Positions 12,087-22,486 of a DNA stretch of 64,000 nt are shown piece by piece. The stretch is from contig OW051496.1 of the NCBI GenBank assembly GCA_932521035.1, positions 9,424,001-9,488,000 of the forward strand, read 5' to 3'. A program made the position numbers and the translations under genes. The stretch is from Oscheius dolichura (lineage: Eukaryota > Nematoda > Chromadorea > Rhabditida > Rhabditidae). Under the pieces are notes generated by a model. It saw only the letters and a list, made by a program, of their open reading frames with translations, was not told where the DNA came from and did no database searches. Positions within the stretch are counted from its first letter, which is position 1, and each line of letters starts with the position of its first letter.

Positions 12087-13273
12087 ATGCCCATTTTTTT
12101 AAATGATTACCTCTCCATGGAGGACTACTCCGAAGTGGACGAGGAGCAGGTAGCGCCGCAGCTAGGTGGGCCGCTTAGTCATAGCTCTGATTACTTTATA
12201 TGACGTAAAATTTGTTCTTTAGAGCCGTATTGCCTTCCAATGGGGGCTATCATCGTCCCAAACCTGTTATGTGGTGCAGAGACGTGGCAGGACCCCCGCA
12301 ACAACGGTCGGAGCGACTTCATGGAACTAGTGAACCCCTTTCTACCTTTTCTCTCTGTTAAAAAGTAGATTTTCAGATGGATCCACAGGATATTAATGGA
12401 GAACACGGCGGAGATATGGTTTATTCCGATAACGACCAGGCAGTCCTCCAAAAGCAGGTATTCCTTGTTAATTTTCTTTTTTAACTATATTTTTTCAGTT
12501 AGAGGATTGCCACATTGGAGAGAGAGAGCAGGGCAAAGACGGAGATGAATATGTAGATGTGGGTTTTCCCCCAACATAATTTTAAAACAATTTCGAAGGT
12601 ACTCCAAATGGAAGCATTGGTTGGCCAAGTTGCTGCTCCTGTAGCTGATCTTGGTGATCAACACTTGGTCGCCGTTGCAGGCAACCAGGTAAGAGCCGTT
12701 TCACCTTATGTTTTTAAATTAAAGGGGGATATTTTGAATATATGACGAGGTGAAACGACATTTTTGAACTTTTGTTCCGAGCCGATCGTTTCAATCTGCC
12801 ATCTGACCGGTATAACAAGCTGAAAGCAGTAGCAGTAGACTGTAACTGTCCTCAAAATTCTCACATTGATCAAGGAGTCCTTTCCGAATCGTCGATTCCC
12901 TTTTTGCCGATTCGGCTCTCGATTGCTCCTCCCTTGCACCCGTAAAGTCTCGGCAATACAAAGCAATACAGGCACCACAGTTTTGTAACTGTTTTGAGTA
13001 ACGATGATCCTCCTGCCGAGACTTTACGGGTACAGGGGATCGAACCGAACCTTTTAACCTTAACTATAACCTCAAAACGTCCTTCTTTACCCAAACTGTG
13101 CCTTTTTAAAAGCTCTATAATTCCCAATAATTCAATCATTACCATTTCAGGCACCTCCCCATCCTCGTAACCAACAACCAGATGATGATCAGCTGGGGGG
13201 CCCTGCCTCTATTGATCTGGAGAACGTCATGATGGATGAGTCATACTTCCTCGAGGTCGCAATGGAGCTGTAA
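12087..13273 (+). CDS. Small acidic low-complexity protein (unknown)
   Basis: Five exons are proposed. Exon 1 (12087-12149) encodes MPIFLNDYLSMEDYSEVDEEQ. Exon 2, from 12378, encodes MDPQDINGEHGGDMVYSDND. Then come LEDCHIGEREQGKDGDEYVD, an exon VLQMEALVGQVAAPVADLGD..AGNQ, and a last exon APPHPRNQQPDDDQ..MMDESYFLEVAMEL with TAA at 13271-13273. The last intron carries a complete foldback family A element (12927-13042). The protein is roughly 140 residues, acidic, lacking signal or membrane segments, and probably disordered. The acceptor before VLQMEAL (TTCGAAG) is weaker than the rest. It resembles its neighbours at 9778 and 14968 in size, acidity and exon style rather than in alignable sequence. 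No function can be assigned. Confidence 0.6.
12927..13042. repeat. Foldback MITE family A, copy in intron
   Basis: A complete element with both inverted ends (CACCCGTAAAGTCTCGGCAA and its counterpart GCCGAGACTTTACGGG). It is located inside the last intron of the gene at 12087. The interior is a variant with CAGGCACCACAGTTTTG, shared with the copy at 41687, so these two may be one subfamily. Confidence 0.85.
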
Positions 13274-13509
13274 GCTTCCCTCTGATGATATTTTTCTACA
13301 TATTTACTCCCTTTCTTCCCCCTATAATTAGCCACCCTTTTTCTAACTTTAGCAGTTCAAGGAATTCTTTTATTTTTGAAAAACAAACGAAAATTTGATC
13401 ATTTCTTTTGAAAACAAACTTTTTTTGTTGTAAACCTAAAAGTCGCCGAGCCAGGTAGAGTTTAAAAAAGAAAAAACGAAACTCATACAATCCCATATAT
13501 ATATATCAC

Positions 13510-13682
13510 TGAGCCCATTGCGTAGACCGGCGCTTTGGCGCAATTGTGGAGAAGACGTCTAGCCTTCAACAGGAACTTGTGTATTCCGACGGGAATGAGA
13601 ATTTGGTGGAGGATCTGATACTGGATCGTTGCTGCTGCTTCTTCGGTGGAGGATCTAGTACCGGAGCGTGCTGTTGACTTTA
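13510..13682 (+). pseudogene. Possible exon fragment of the acidic family
   Basis: After a GTCTAG acceptor-like site one frame reads LQQELVYSDGNENLVEDLIL, then a Cys/Gly-rich end DRCCCFFGGGSSTGACC and a stop. The first part is reminiscent of the MVYSDNDQAVLQKQL exon of the gene at 12087. There is no start codon exon nearby. It is either a fragment or an unlinked exon; the Cys-rich end may be chance. Confidence 0.25.
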
Positions 13683-14967
13683 ATCGGTGACTATAAAAGG
13701 TTTACAACAAAAAATCGGTTTAAAAAATGGTAAAATTAAAATTCCTGTGAACTGCCCCCTCCCCTCCCCCTTATTCCATACCTATTCATTTTATTTGTAC
13801 CTTTCTGGATTAGTTTTGTATTTTGTAGTTTCTGGCTTTGTAATATATTCTGAGTAAATAAATATCTGTTAACAAGATTCTGCTTTATGAAGCGGGGGGA
13901 AACGGAAGTGTAACTTGTCTCTCTTCAATAAATGAGGATTGTGCCTGTTGTTTCAATAATGGAACCCTGGTCACGGCTGTATCACCGTGATACAGTATCA
14001 CGTGAATAGCAATAGCCACCGGCTCTTATCAACGAAAGTTGCTGCAGAGCGCCACAACTTCGCGGTTTTTGAGAAAGGGACGAGCAGGATAGCAAATATG
14101 CCCAATTTGGGAAAGATCCTGGATGGAAAGGGGGTTTGATAGTTATTTGAAGCAAATGGAGTGATTGGAAGGCACTACAATGGAGAATCCTAGAGGCGTT
14201 ATAAAACCATAAAATTTGGACCTTTCCTAGCCTTTTTCTACAGTAATCCATCCCAGTAAGGACCCTAGCAGCTCTTCCGACAAGCCTGCTCAATGACATC
14301 AGGACGTGCCATTCAGAAAATGTTCTTATCGTGACAGGTTTATGACTTCAGCCATTCTTTTTCCCAAATGATACAGGGTCAACCTTCTGTGGACCAGGGG
14401 TTCTGTCTTTACCGCGTGTGCACCGAGGATGCCACCCGAAATGGCCGTAGGAGAACGAGCACGGAGCTAAGGTTGATTCACACTAACTAATTGTCTAATG
14501 TATCAAGGTTTAGATCACACTGATCCTAAGGCGTAGAAAGATTGGAAGATTTTGGCCTGATTGTAATGTGTTCATTAGTAGAGGAGACAGTAATTGCCCT
14601 GCCTTCTATAGAAAAGGGCACCTTTTATTTCCCTTTTATTCATTCTGCTCCTTTCATCTTATTGTCATAAGCGGCAACTAATAAACCATACATTTTGACA
14701 TAGAAAATTCCAATGTTCAAGACTCTCGAGAGAGAAAAGTGGTATATTTCCCTGTTCTGCTCTTTACGAGTTAGTAAAAAAAATCCCCGTTGAATAAACA
14801 ACATCATATTTACAAAGCTCCCCATAAAAAAGACCCCAGTCGATCTCCCCCGGAACGGTTATTCACACCCAAGTTCAGCCCGCGAGGGCAACGCTCTTAT
14901 CACCGTTTTCGAAATACAATCGTTCCTTTTTTTCACGAGATCGAAAGAAAAACGCCCCTTTTTGAAA
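13683..14967. other. Intergenic, nothing recognised
   Basis: A pyrimidine-rich stretch near 13755-13775 and a small palindrome around 13978-13990 (TGTATCACCGTGATACA) are the only structures noted. No supported exons. Confidence 0.45.
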
Positions 14968-16106
14968 ATGGCGGGCGAAGATCATTTTCTGCCAGAGCAA
15001 GGTAAGTAATGATCTACTCACTGCTTGATAATTTCTCTTTTGTAAAATGATAAGATTGGAATTTGAGCCGTTTCAGGGTCGGTTAAATGAGTCGGTGAGC
15101 AGTTTTCCTCGGTCTCTTTGAGCAATCTTACAAGTGTTAGTGTAGAACTCCCTCAGCTGACCAGAAAGTCGGGTATAGCGACAAATAGCCAGGGTTCACC
15201 AAATTGGGGACGTGTAGGATGAAAATACAATCACATACCGTCAAAGCGAATTCTAGAGCCGAATCTTCTGGAAGAAGAGGAACCAGATATGGGCAAATAC
15301 GCAAGGCCGTCCTCTTTTATAGAGATGGTGAGTCAAGTTTCTTTACCGCTTCTATCATGATACCAGATGGAGTTGACCCCCGAGCAGCAGGTCATCAGTC
15401 TGGGATATTATGGACCTTCATACAAACATATGCTGGTACTGTCCGCTATATTTTCACTAAAAATGGATATTTCAGCCAAGCGTTGAAGGACCTGGTGCGC
15501 AGGCTCCTCTCCCCATGGAGGTCAACATACCGGTAAGAATCGGCGAACAATCTCCCCCACCGGGTACCTCTCTAATTCTCTCAAATCACCCCAATTTTCC
15601 TGCCGAAGGCAGGCTTAGGCTTAGTTAATGCCTATTTACTCATTTGCTATACTTAAAATGGAAGAAAAATTAAGATAGACGCAATCCGGTGAGGTACCCG
15701 GTGAGAGAGATTGTTGACCGAAAGAATCCTCACTTTTATTTTGTTTAAATCAATTTCGTCACCACCTTGCATCACTCTGTTTTCCTCACTCTCTGCGCCG
15801 TATCACACTCTCTTGCCATGAATCAGCGCCAATAACGATAGCTAAAAAGGTTTGGCTCAAAAAAGCAGCTTCACAGAGTTTCCAAGGGTTCTTCCCTAGT
15901 AGGAAGAAGATATTAATATTGCCGGTCGAATTCTGTTCATTTCAGGCTCCATTACATCTAGCTCCCATTGAAAGAAACGCTCCTGAGGTTTGTTCCTTTT
16001 GCTTTTCGTCTGACAATCGGGTTATTTACAGATCGATCAGACCACGGATGATGAAACTGACACTGAATTGGGGGCTACAGATGAAGTATCTCAGCCCAAG
16101 CCATAA
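14968..16106 (+). CDS. Small acidic low-complexity protein (unknown)
   Basis: The exons join in phase. They are MAGEDHFLPEQ (14968-15001), then after a TTCTAG acceptor EPNLLEEEEPDMGKYARPSS.., then MELTPEQQVISLGYYGPSYK.., PSVEGPGAQAPLPMEVNIP, APLHLAPIERNAPE, and a last exon IDQTTDDETDTELGATDEVS.. ending in TAA at 16104-16106. The protein is about 130 residues, acidic and proline-rich, with no signal peptide or membrane segment. The fourth intron contains a 180-bp foldback element (15539-15722). Like the genes at 9778 and 12087 it has a tiny acidic first exon and many short introns. It belongs to no family I recognise; a role as a disordered nuclear protein would be speculation. Confidence 0.6.
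15539..15722. repeat. Foldback element with 31-bp inverted ends
   Basis: The left end, TCGGCGAACAATCTCCCCCA..GGTACCTC, is repeated in inverted form at the right end as GAGGTACCCGGTGAGAGAGA..GACCGA with a few mismatches. It lies wholly within an intron of the gene at 14968. Confidence 0.85.
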
Positions 16107-16560
16107 ACATCTCGTCAATAAGTACGCTCTAATTTCTTAGATTATTATTAAAGGTGCACCGGAAGACTAAAAAATTGGTGACACCTCAAAAATGTTTCAA
16201 GGTTCTTACATAGGTACCGTACTTTATCTAGAATTCATGAAATATTGAATGAGAGTGATGACAGCTTTCTACAGCCGGTAGCTCCCTTTAATTTTCTTAT
16301 ACTTTTAAAACGTTTAAAAAGGTTACGTATCTTTAGAAACCGATAAAAGAACTTATTCATAACGTTCTATCGGTTAAATTAAAATCAATTATAAAACTTT
16401 AAAAAAAAACTTAAAATCACTGTAGCCCATTGCGTAGATTCGAAGTTTATTTATAAAAAAGTTATCAAAAGTTTTATTATGCTCTATTCCTATTTCTCTA
16501 TTATGTTCATTAATTTGTTCTTCCAAGTATTATGATAAATTTAAATTGTGTATTTCTTGT
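16107..16560. other. AT-rich intergenic stretch
   Basis: AT-rich sequence with no supported exon. A short string, GCCCATTGCGTAGA, at about 16427 is also present at about 13512. Confidence 0.45.
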
Positions 16561-16574
16561 CTTTGGTTACAGAA

Positions 16575-16664
16575 ATGAAAAGACAGATGACCTACCCGTT
16601 GCTGGGGCCGTTGGAAGAGTCTCCGCCAGTTGAAGACCTCTACGATGAAGCGTCTACGAGGTAA
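16575..16664 (+). CDS. Possible short exon or micro-gene, 29 codons
   Basis: After a GGTTACAG acceptor a frame reads MKRQMTYPLLGPLEESPPVE..EASTR and then TAA, which overlaps a GAG/GTAATG donor-like site. It could be one exon of a further acidic-type gene whose other exons I did not find, or chance. The acidic, proline-containing content matches the neighbouring cluster. Confidence 0.25.
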   Translation: MKRQMTYPLLGPLEESPPVEDLYDEASTR

Positions 16665-16859
16665 TGGTCAACTGTTATCACGCGAAGCTGTTGATCACTG
16701 CGAAATTCTCACTGCTGGAGAGAAAAGCTTGCTATAAACTCACTATTTCAACAGCAACTGATAAAGAGGCCGAGGCACGGGATTAGCCTCTTCTTTTCCT
16801 TTTCTATCGGGAAAAAAAACGAACGAAGCAGAAATTTATTGAAGTTCTTTGGCCCCTTT

Positions 16860-17356
16860 TTAAGCAATCTTAAGGACGTAAGCGTTGGGAGCCATATGGG
16901 GACGGGGCTTAGAATCAGGCGAGGTGTACATTGCCGCATCGTGTTTCTGTACCTTTTCCAGGATCAGTACACCGGCTTTCGAGACAGTAGCTTTTGTTTC
17001 CGGCTTTCCAACTTTTCCATCCTGAAAAATCCCTGGATTGTTTGTCTACAAAGATCCCCCTCTCCCAGTAAAACTCCCCTAATATGTAACCCAAAAAATA
17101 CCCCACCATAGTGACAAATTTGCTGCAGTGGGCGGCTTTGTCTCCCGGCTCACAGTACTTGACATATTCATTCACTCCATCATCACGAGATCGCTCCCAA
17201 GTCCGGACAGGACCCTCGCCGCCAATCTCTTGTCTCTCACCCAGCTGAAACTCTTTTTAGTGGATACAAAAGAACGACTGATACCTTGGCGAGGAATACA
17301 ACTTTGGCAGCATGTCCTCCAACTACGAAGAGAAGGCAAAGGAGAAGAAGTTTCAT
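16860..17356 (-). CDS. Small secreted protein with Ig-like C-terminal half
   Basis: Three exons. The first encodes a signal peptide (MKLLLLCLLFVVGGHA). The second encodes GERQEIGGEGPVRTWERSRD.. and YCEPGDKAAHCSKFV with two cysteines. The third encodes DGKVGKPETKATVSKAGVLI.. LEKVQKHDAAMYTSPDSK and ends in LKIA. The L-x-I...V-x-x-x-D-x-x-x-Y pattern is that of the back half of an immunoglobulin-like fold, where the usual D-x-G-x-Y is D-A-A-M-Y here. About 120 residues. A close paralogue, same strand and same exon plan, lies at 36396-36912 on the other side of the palindrome. Probably secreted; function unknown. Confidence 0.75.
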
Positions 17357-18834
17357 ACCTTGGCTGAAATTGAGTGGATTGGTAGAGAACTGGCTGGAGG
17401 TGTGTAATGTAATGTAGCCACGAAGATTCGGCCCTTATATAGTCCTTTCGGGGTGTCTAATGAATACTAATTATTCGTAGGAAAGGGTAAAACTGTCAAC
17501 AAGAAGGAATCTCGGCTACATCATCACGCCATTTCTCTCTTTTTCCTTGACAGATACCAAGATTTCAGCGCTGATGATAGGCGAAGCCAGTTCGACTTCT
17601 GAAATTCCAGACGGGACCCCTTTGAGCTGACAGCAAGCTCCCTCGCTAAAATAAAGGGGGCAGTAAGGGTTTGCACCAAAAACAAAATGCGCGTGTAAGG
17701 ATTTGCAAAAAAGGGTTTGCCGGTCAAGGGTTTGCAACAAATTTTTCTGCAATAACGTACTCTTTTTTTTTGCATTTTACCGTTTCCGTTTTTCACTTGT
17801 GATCCGCCAATTCATTGTGTTTTCAGTATTTTTGTATGTTTTTTCTCTATTTTTCCAGGTGGTTAGACACTCTAACAGCATAACAAATAATCTTGAAAGC
17901 TTTTGAAATGCAAAAATTGCGAAAAAAAACCCATCTATGGATATATTTCGGCTTCGATGAATTTCTTTTAATTCTTATATTGCTTTTGCTTCTAAATATT
18001 TTATGCTGATACACTAGCATGTTAGTAATATTTTATAACGATTACAAAAAGAAAATTGGGAAAAAATGAGCCAAATTAGCATATTGCAAGTCGCTTGCGA
18101 ATTTGATCATTATTTTATTTGTAATTCTTGCTGTATTTTGCTTTCTATTATTTCTAATTGATAATGCTTTATTTTCAGATGTGCAGAAAGAAAAAGAAGA
18201 AGCGGATTGAGCATCAAGAGCTCTCCGAAGGAACTTAGACGAACCTTCAAGTAAGTTTATTTTCAGTGATTATCTTCCTTTTTAGATAATGTATGTATTC
18301 ATATATGCCTCTTTTATGGCTCCTGTTGCGTTTTTCCATGTTGAATTACCGTATATAGAGGCGAAGCTCTGCAAATTTTTTTTTTGCAACAAAGACTTGA
18401 AATTCTTTTACTATTTCTGCTTCGTTTGATGCGTTCTAATATTTCTTTTGCAGGATACGACTTTGCTACCGTCTGGAAAACCATCTACTCATCTGTTTCA
18501 ATTATTTTTCTTCCGTGAAACGTTATTTGTTATTATATTGTTCATATGTGTTGTTATTCATTCTTTTCAAATAAATTGACTTTCTTTATATGTTATCCTC
18601 TGTTCTAACATAAAATTGAGAAGAAAAAGGCATAAAACCTGCCAAAAATGAAGAGAAAAGGTAATAAAAAGGAAATGGTAAAATGCAAAAAAAGAGTACG
18701 TGATTGCAGAAAAATTTGTTGCAAACCCTTTTTTGCAAAGCCTTTTCGCGCAAATTGTGACGCATGCAAACTCTGAATTTGTAAAACCTCCGTCGGCAAA
18801 CCTTTTCTGCCCCAAATAAAGACCCTCATTTCTA
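17357..18834. other. Repeat-bounded region without a supported gene
   Basis: The region is bounded by inverted copies of a roughly 90-bp sequence, at 17703-17790 and 18676-18760 (GCAAAAAAGGGTTTGC..AACAAATTTTTCTGCAA..CGTACTC), so it looks like a transposon-derived block of about 1.1 kb. Two short exon-like pieces lie inside, around 18180-18240 (a lysine-rich frame). I cannot assign a transposase. Confidence 0.5.
17703..18760. mobile_element. Candidate non-autonomous element with about 90-bp inverted ends
   Basis: The sequence TTTGCAACAAATTTTTCTGC and its surroundings at 17703-17790 reappear in inverted orientation at 18676-18760. The inner part is AT-rich and encodes nothing I recognise. The right end abuts the outer boundary of the large palindrome at about 18868. 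Confidence 0.55.
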
Positions 18835-18929
18835 GTTGAACATGTATTTGAAGGACCGGAAACGGAATAAATTTCTATAGGAGTGTCACTGCAGAAAAAC
18901 GTCATTTCTCGAATAAATACAATAATCCA

Positions 18930-19075
18930 ACCTATTGTTAAGACATCCAACACTCCACCATTCGTCGTCGTATAGCTGGAAACTTGTCACATTAAATTCT
19001 ATTTGATCTTGGGCACTAATAGTTGGCTAAAGGGCGGGAAAGGTATAGTTTATAAATATATAAATACATACCGAA
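18930..19075 (-). pseudogene. Partial gene, secreted W-W/C family (left palindrome edge)
   Basis: After a TTTAG acceptor at about 19028 the frame reads ISAQDQIEFNVTSFQLYDDE, then WWSVGCLNN. This matches the exon FNIQNNEWWSVACIYNN of the gene at 20714. The downstream exon (SDTPIEIYSVSGPSNTC) continues across the palindrome boundary into repeat sequence, so the 3' part is probably lost. In the right arm the same gene is cut off at about 36310. Confidence 0.45.
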
Positions 19076-19670
19076 AGGAGGAGAATAAGATAAAGATATC
19101 ATCGACCACATTAGTCCAAAAAGAGCCTCCAGGTTACCCGGCAGCTAATTCGCTTGGCGACTTCCTCTGCCGAAATTAGTTCTGAACAACCATAAAAAGA
19201 AGGTTTCGGGAGGTGTCAAAGATCTTCACCATTCTTTGTTTTTCGTTGTTCTTCTCATTTCGTTTTACGAAGAAAAATTAAGAAAAAACAGGGCCCATGA
19301 ACATGAACATATCGGTCTACTAATATTTGACCTCTTCACGATTTCCGGCAACAGACAGCGTTCAAAATAAGTTTGTTATTCTCAGGCTGACTCATAGGTG
19401 TGGGCATCTGTTTAAACATAAAATATGGGATTTCCCTAGAGTTCGAAAATCTTTACCTGAAATGAAATGATTCCGTTCAAAGAACAGTTTGAGGGTCCTT
19501 TCAGACCATTAGGATCAGCTCGTCGAAGTAACCGTACCAGCCACCCTCTCTTCCTTGTCCACCTGCTCTCCCCATCCCGGCTGACCTTCCTATTTGCTAA
19601 CGATACTTCCACGAATTGTTCAATGTTTTCATCAGAATAAAGTAAACAGATCATGGATCAGAGGATCCGT

Positions 19671-19678
19671 ATAAAAGT
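19671..19678 (+). promoter_or_regulatory. TATA-like box of the left secreted-protein gene
   Basis: TATAAAAG lies about 90 bases upstream of the ATG at 19768. The mirror copy in the right arm has one change (CTTTTATA is kept; an adjacent base differs). It is placed as expected for a strong, regulated secreted-protein promoter. Confidence 0.5.
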
Positions 19679-19767
19679 AGTAGTCTGGATAGCTGGACAG
19701 CCAACCACAACTACTCCTCTTCAACGGTAGCCTTCTCCAGTTTTTCCCTCTTATAAATTCCTTTCAG

Positions 19768-20453
19768 ATGAAAGTTATTCTTTTCCTCGCTCTCGTCGCT
19801 TCCACCACAGCCATCTGGCCATGGCGCAGTCAAGGAAATGAACAACAACCGGGAACTGATGGAAATCAGGGCGGACAAGGACTTCTTGGTGGAATTGGAG
19901 ACCTCCTGAACCCTATTACGGGCACAGTAAGCCAGCTTCTTCAGGTATTCCCGTTGATATTTTCATCTCAATTTGATCCTTAGCAAGTCCTGTCCTCTCT
20001 GAAGAGCATTGTCGATGACCTGTCCAAACTTCTCGGAGCCAGTCTCAACGACATCAAGGGAGTCGTCAACCAGCTGCTCAACCCCGACCTCTCCTTCGAA
20101 GAGAAACAGAAACTCATCCAGACCGGACTGAAGAACGTCCAGGAGCCAGTGAAGGTTAGTACTTGTCTAATAGAAGTGGATAAAGGGGATAAATTCAGTC
20201 CAAGGCCCAACAAGTGGTCGCCGCCCTGATCAACGTCTCCAACCAGCTGAAGAACCAGTCAGCTGCCGTCCGCAAGGCAGTCTCCGAGATTGTGACCCTC
20301 GCCTTCGACCAGCAGTTCCGCCAACTTCCTCCCCAGCAGCAACAGACTCAACTGCAGAATATTCTCAAGGGATTGAGCCAGGTCGAGCAACAGGCTGTCG
20401 AAAGTGTCCTCAACACATTCAAGGGCCAGATTGGCCAGGCCAACAGCCAGTAA
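19768..20453 (+). CDS. Secreted 200-aa helical protein, left copy
   Basis: Exons 19768-19944, 19984-20154 and 20199-20453 join in phase 0 to give 200 residues. The first exon has a clear signal peptide (MKVILFLALVASTTAIW), and TTTCAG directly precedes the ATG, so the leader is trans-spliced or has a 5'UTR intron. A short Gly/Gln-rich segment (NEQQPGTDGNQGGQG) is followed by predicted amphipathic helices (VLSSLKSIVDDLSKLLG; LSFEEKQKLIQTGLKNVQEP) and a Q-rich part (FRQLPPQQQQTQLQ). No cysteine is seen in the mature part. The layout recalls nematode secreted helical families such as SXP/RAL-2 (DUF148), but I cannot confirm membership. An identical copy lies at 34738-35423 in the other arm. AATAAA at about 20517 is the likely 3'-end signal. 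Confidence 0.85.
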
Positions 20454-20713
20454 TTCCATTCTGGGAGGCGATGACCAGAATACTGTTAATTTATTGTAAA
20501 CTAATAACGGGAGTGTAATAAATTTGATTATTTCTACGAAGATTAGAGGAGTACGTTCTTCTATGAAGGTCGGTAACACTCCAAATAATGTGAACAGGTA
20601 ACAATAATAGATGTTTGTAAAGTTATACGTGAAATCTGTTCCACAGTAACCTTGCTGGGTATCGAGGTTATCCAGCCATTAAAATCGGCCACCTTAACTA
20701 TTTTTTTTCCATT

Positions 20714-21169
20714 TTAACAGGTACAACTTCCCGTAAAAGTGACACCGCTCAACTTAAAGGCTAGCCTGAATAAATATACCCCTCCGGAAGTGGCAGTTGG
20801 CCTATAGGTTGTATTGGTTGAAACAGTGAAACTGGTTGCTGTGTCGGAGAGTGTCGACCATTTGTGTTCATAATTCGGGTTGCTGCCAATTAATCCGCTG
20901 ACTAATGTTTCCCAATTTTCTGTATATGTCGTAACGATAATGGTTCCAAAATGATCAGTGCTAAGAATGGATGAATAACGAAAAGAGAAAATTCTACTTG
21001 TTGTAAATACAGGCGACGCTCCACCACTCATTGTTCTGGATATTGAAGTCCGTTATATTGTACCGTACTTGAGGGGTAGCGGTCTAAAGAGCTGGGGACT
21101 CGAGTAATTGTTGAGGTATACCCGGAAGACGAGAACAAGAAGAGCTGTCCAGTAGCCATGTCCTGACAT
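20714..21169 (-). CDS. Small secreted W-W/C protein, left copy (unknown)
   Basis: A first exon starting at 21169 (MSGHGYWTALL..) can be joined to an exon TATPQVRYNITDFNIQNNEW, then WSVACIYNN, then a last exon TDHFGTIIVTTYTENWETLV.. ending in SGVTFTGSCTC and a stop at 20714. The join of the first exon is the weakest part. The mature part has N-x-T/S sites and a few cysteines, suggesting a small extracellular beta-rich protein of about 130 residues. It converges on the 200-aa secreted gene. A related gene sits at each palindrome edge. I do not recognise the family. Confidence 0.5.
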
Positions 21170-21358
21170 GGAGTAAAATGACCAACTAAACAGCGCAGTA
21201 TCCAGGTTACCCGTCAATAGTTGGCCCATAAAGTCGCCAATGACAAGAAAGAAAATAAAATAAAAGCATAGCTAGTTGTTTTACAACGATAAATATTGTT
21301 TGGTGGAAGAACATAGAAGCTCGGAAAAACTGAACTGCGAAGATAAACGCGAATTTCC

Positions 21359-21566
21359 TTAAAGGGACAGTAAGACCGTATTTGTTACCGTACCCCGTTT
21401 TTTTCGAAACTATCGTGAATTTTGTTGTAATCGGACTTGTTTTGTGGAGCTAATTTTGCTGATCAAGATGCACTATTTTGTTTTTGCTGAAAACGCCGTA
21501 ATCGGGAGAAAAATGTATTCAAACGGGCGCGTTAACAGTGCGCGGTCTTGTTCAAGGCAATTTCAG
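21359..21566. repeat. Truncated TTAA-type MITE, left arm
   Basis: It begins with TTAAAGGGACAGTA, as in the complete elements at 26806 and 60865. It ends in GGGCGCGTTAACAGTGCGCG and GTTCAAGGCAATTTCAG, which corresponds to the middle of the complete element. The last bases form the acceptor of the coiled-coil exon that follows, so part of the splice site may come from the element. The mirror copy is at 33625-33832. Confidence 0.7.
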
Positions 21567-22400
21567 GAAGGATGACCTGATACAATTGCTGGAAAATGAG
21601 CTGGAAGAGACAGAAGAGGCATTGGAACGGGAGAAGGAGATGTTAGAATCTGTTGTCTAATAAATGGCCTCATATTTTCAGAAATGTCCAATTGAGAGAT
21701 AATTTATCAGCTAATGAGAGGGAAATCGCAGATCTACTGGAAAGGAATGCCGCTATGGAAGAGGTCATTGCCAAGGGGAATGGTTCTGGTACGGTAAAAA
21801 CCGAAAGGGAGAGAGGATTGGAAGAGGAGAATAAAAGGTAAGGGGACTGGTACCAATTTTTATAAAAGGGGATTCAGGAAGGATGAGGAAATAACAGAGC
21901 TGAGGGAACAAATAGAAAGCAACCAGATGGTAACAGCTGAATTACTGGAGAATATGGAAGACGTCAGAAAGGTAGGCTACTTCGTTGTGGGACTAAATTG
22001 AAGGGATTGCAGACAGTCCGGGTAAAGGAATATTCCACTCGGCTGGGGGCTATAAGAACAGAAGACTGCACATTACAGAATGTAGGTTTTGGTCTCAAAA
22101 TTTCAAAAGTACCCATTTTAGAGCATGACTCCCTTCCCATTTTTGGATACTGTCACCCCTCCAACAATTCATATTATCCACACCGCCATGTCAAAAATTG
22201 TATAAAGATGTACAGTTTCAACTATTTTACCAAATTGGTTCCCCCAGATCTGTACCGTGTTTTGTCCGATTTTTTGAAAAACCTCCGAGCCCAAAGACAG
22301 ATAAAAGCCCATTGTTTGTTCCGTCCTTCCCATCTATCCACACTGGTGAGAAAAGCAAAGAAGGGCAGACACCCACAATTGATAAGAAATTGACTTCTTC
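21567..22400 (+). pseudogene. Broken tandem paralogue of the coiled-coil/GTPase gene, left arm
   Basis: In-phase exons read KDDLIQLLENELEETEEALE.., NVQLRDNLSANEREIADLLE.., KDEEITELREQIESNQMVTA.., TVRVKEYSTRLGAIRTEDCT.. and MTPFPFLDTVTPPTIHIIHT. The first three are coiled coil and resemble the ISQLRKDLSEN.. exon of the intact gene. The last aligns with its SPFPFLDGETPAAVQVPHSA exon. Immediately afterwards the frame is broken by one base (MSKI, then a stop, with YKDVQF in the next frame). There is no start exon, because a truncated MITE occupies the 5' side. No GTPase exons follow; the intact gene starts at 22487. The right arm has the same remnant at 32791-33624. Confidence 0.6.
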
Positions 22401-22486
22401 CGCTCTTTTGCCATCTTTCCTGCGTTTCCCACCTTTGCTAACCTTATTCCTTTTTCTTTTTTTTCTCACAGTAATTATTCAGCTCA

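Noticed and set aside
17703..18760. Autonomous transposon with transposase
   Set aside because: Inverted ends are present but no frame between them is long enough or shows catalytic motifs; at most it is a non-autonomous element.
21998..22393. 131-codon frame conserved in both palindrome arms
   Set aside because: Its conservation only reflects arm identity. The exon structure shows that just its first part (TVRVKEYSTRLGA) is a coiled-coil-gene exon.
22227..22469. 80-codon lysine-rich frame on the minus strand, mirrored at 32722
   Set aside because: It is antisense to exon and pyrimidine-tract sequence, without start context or splice sites.
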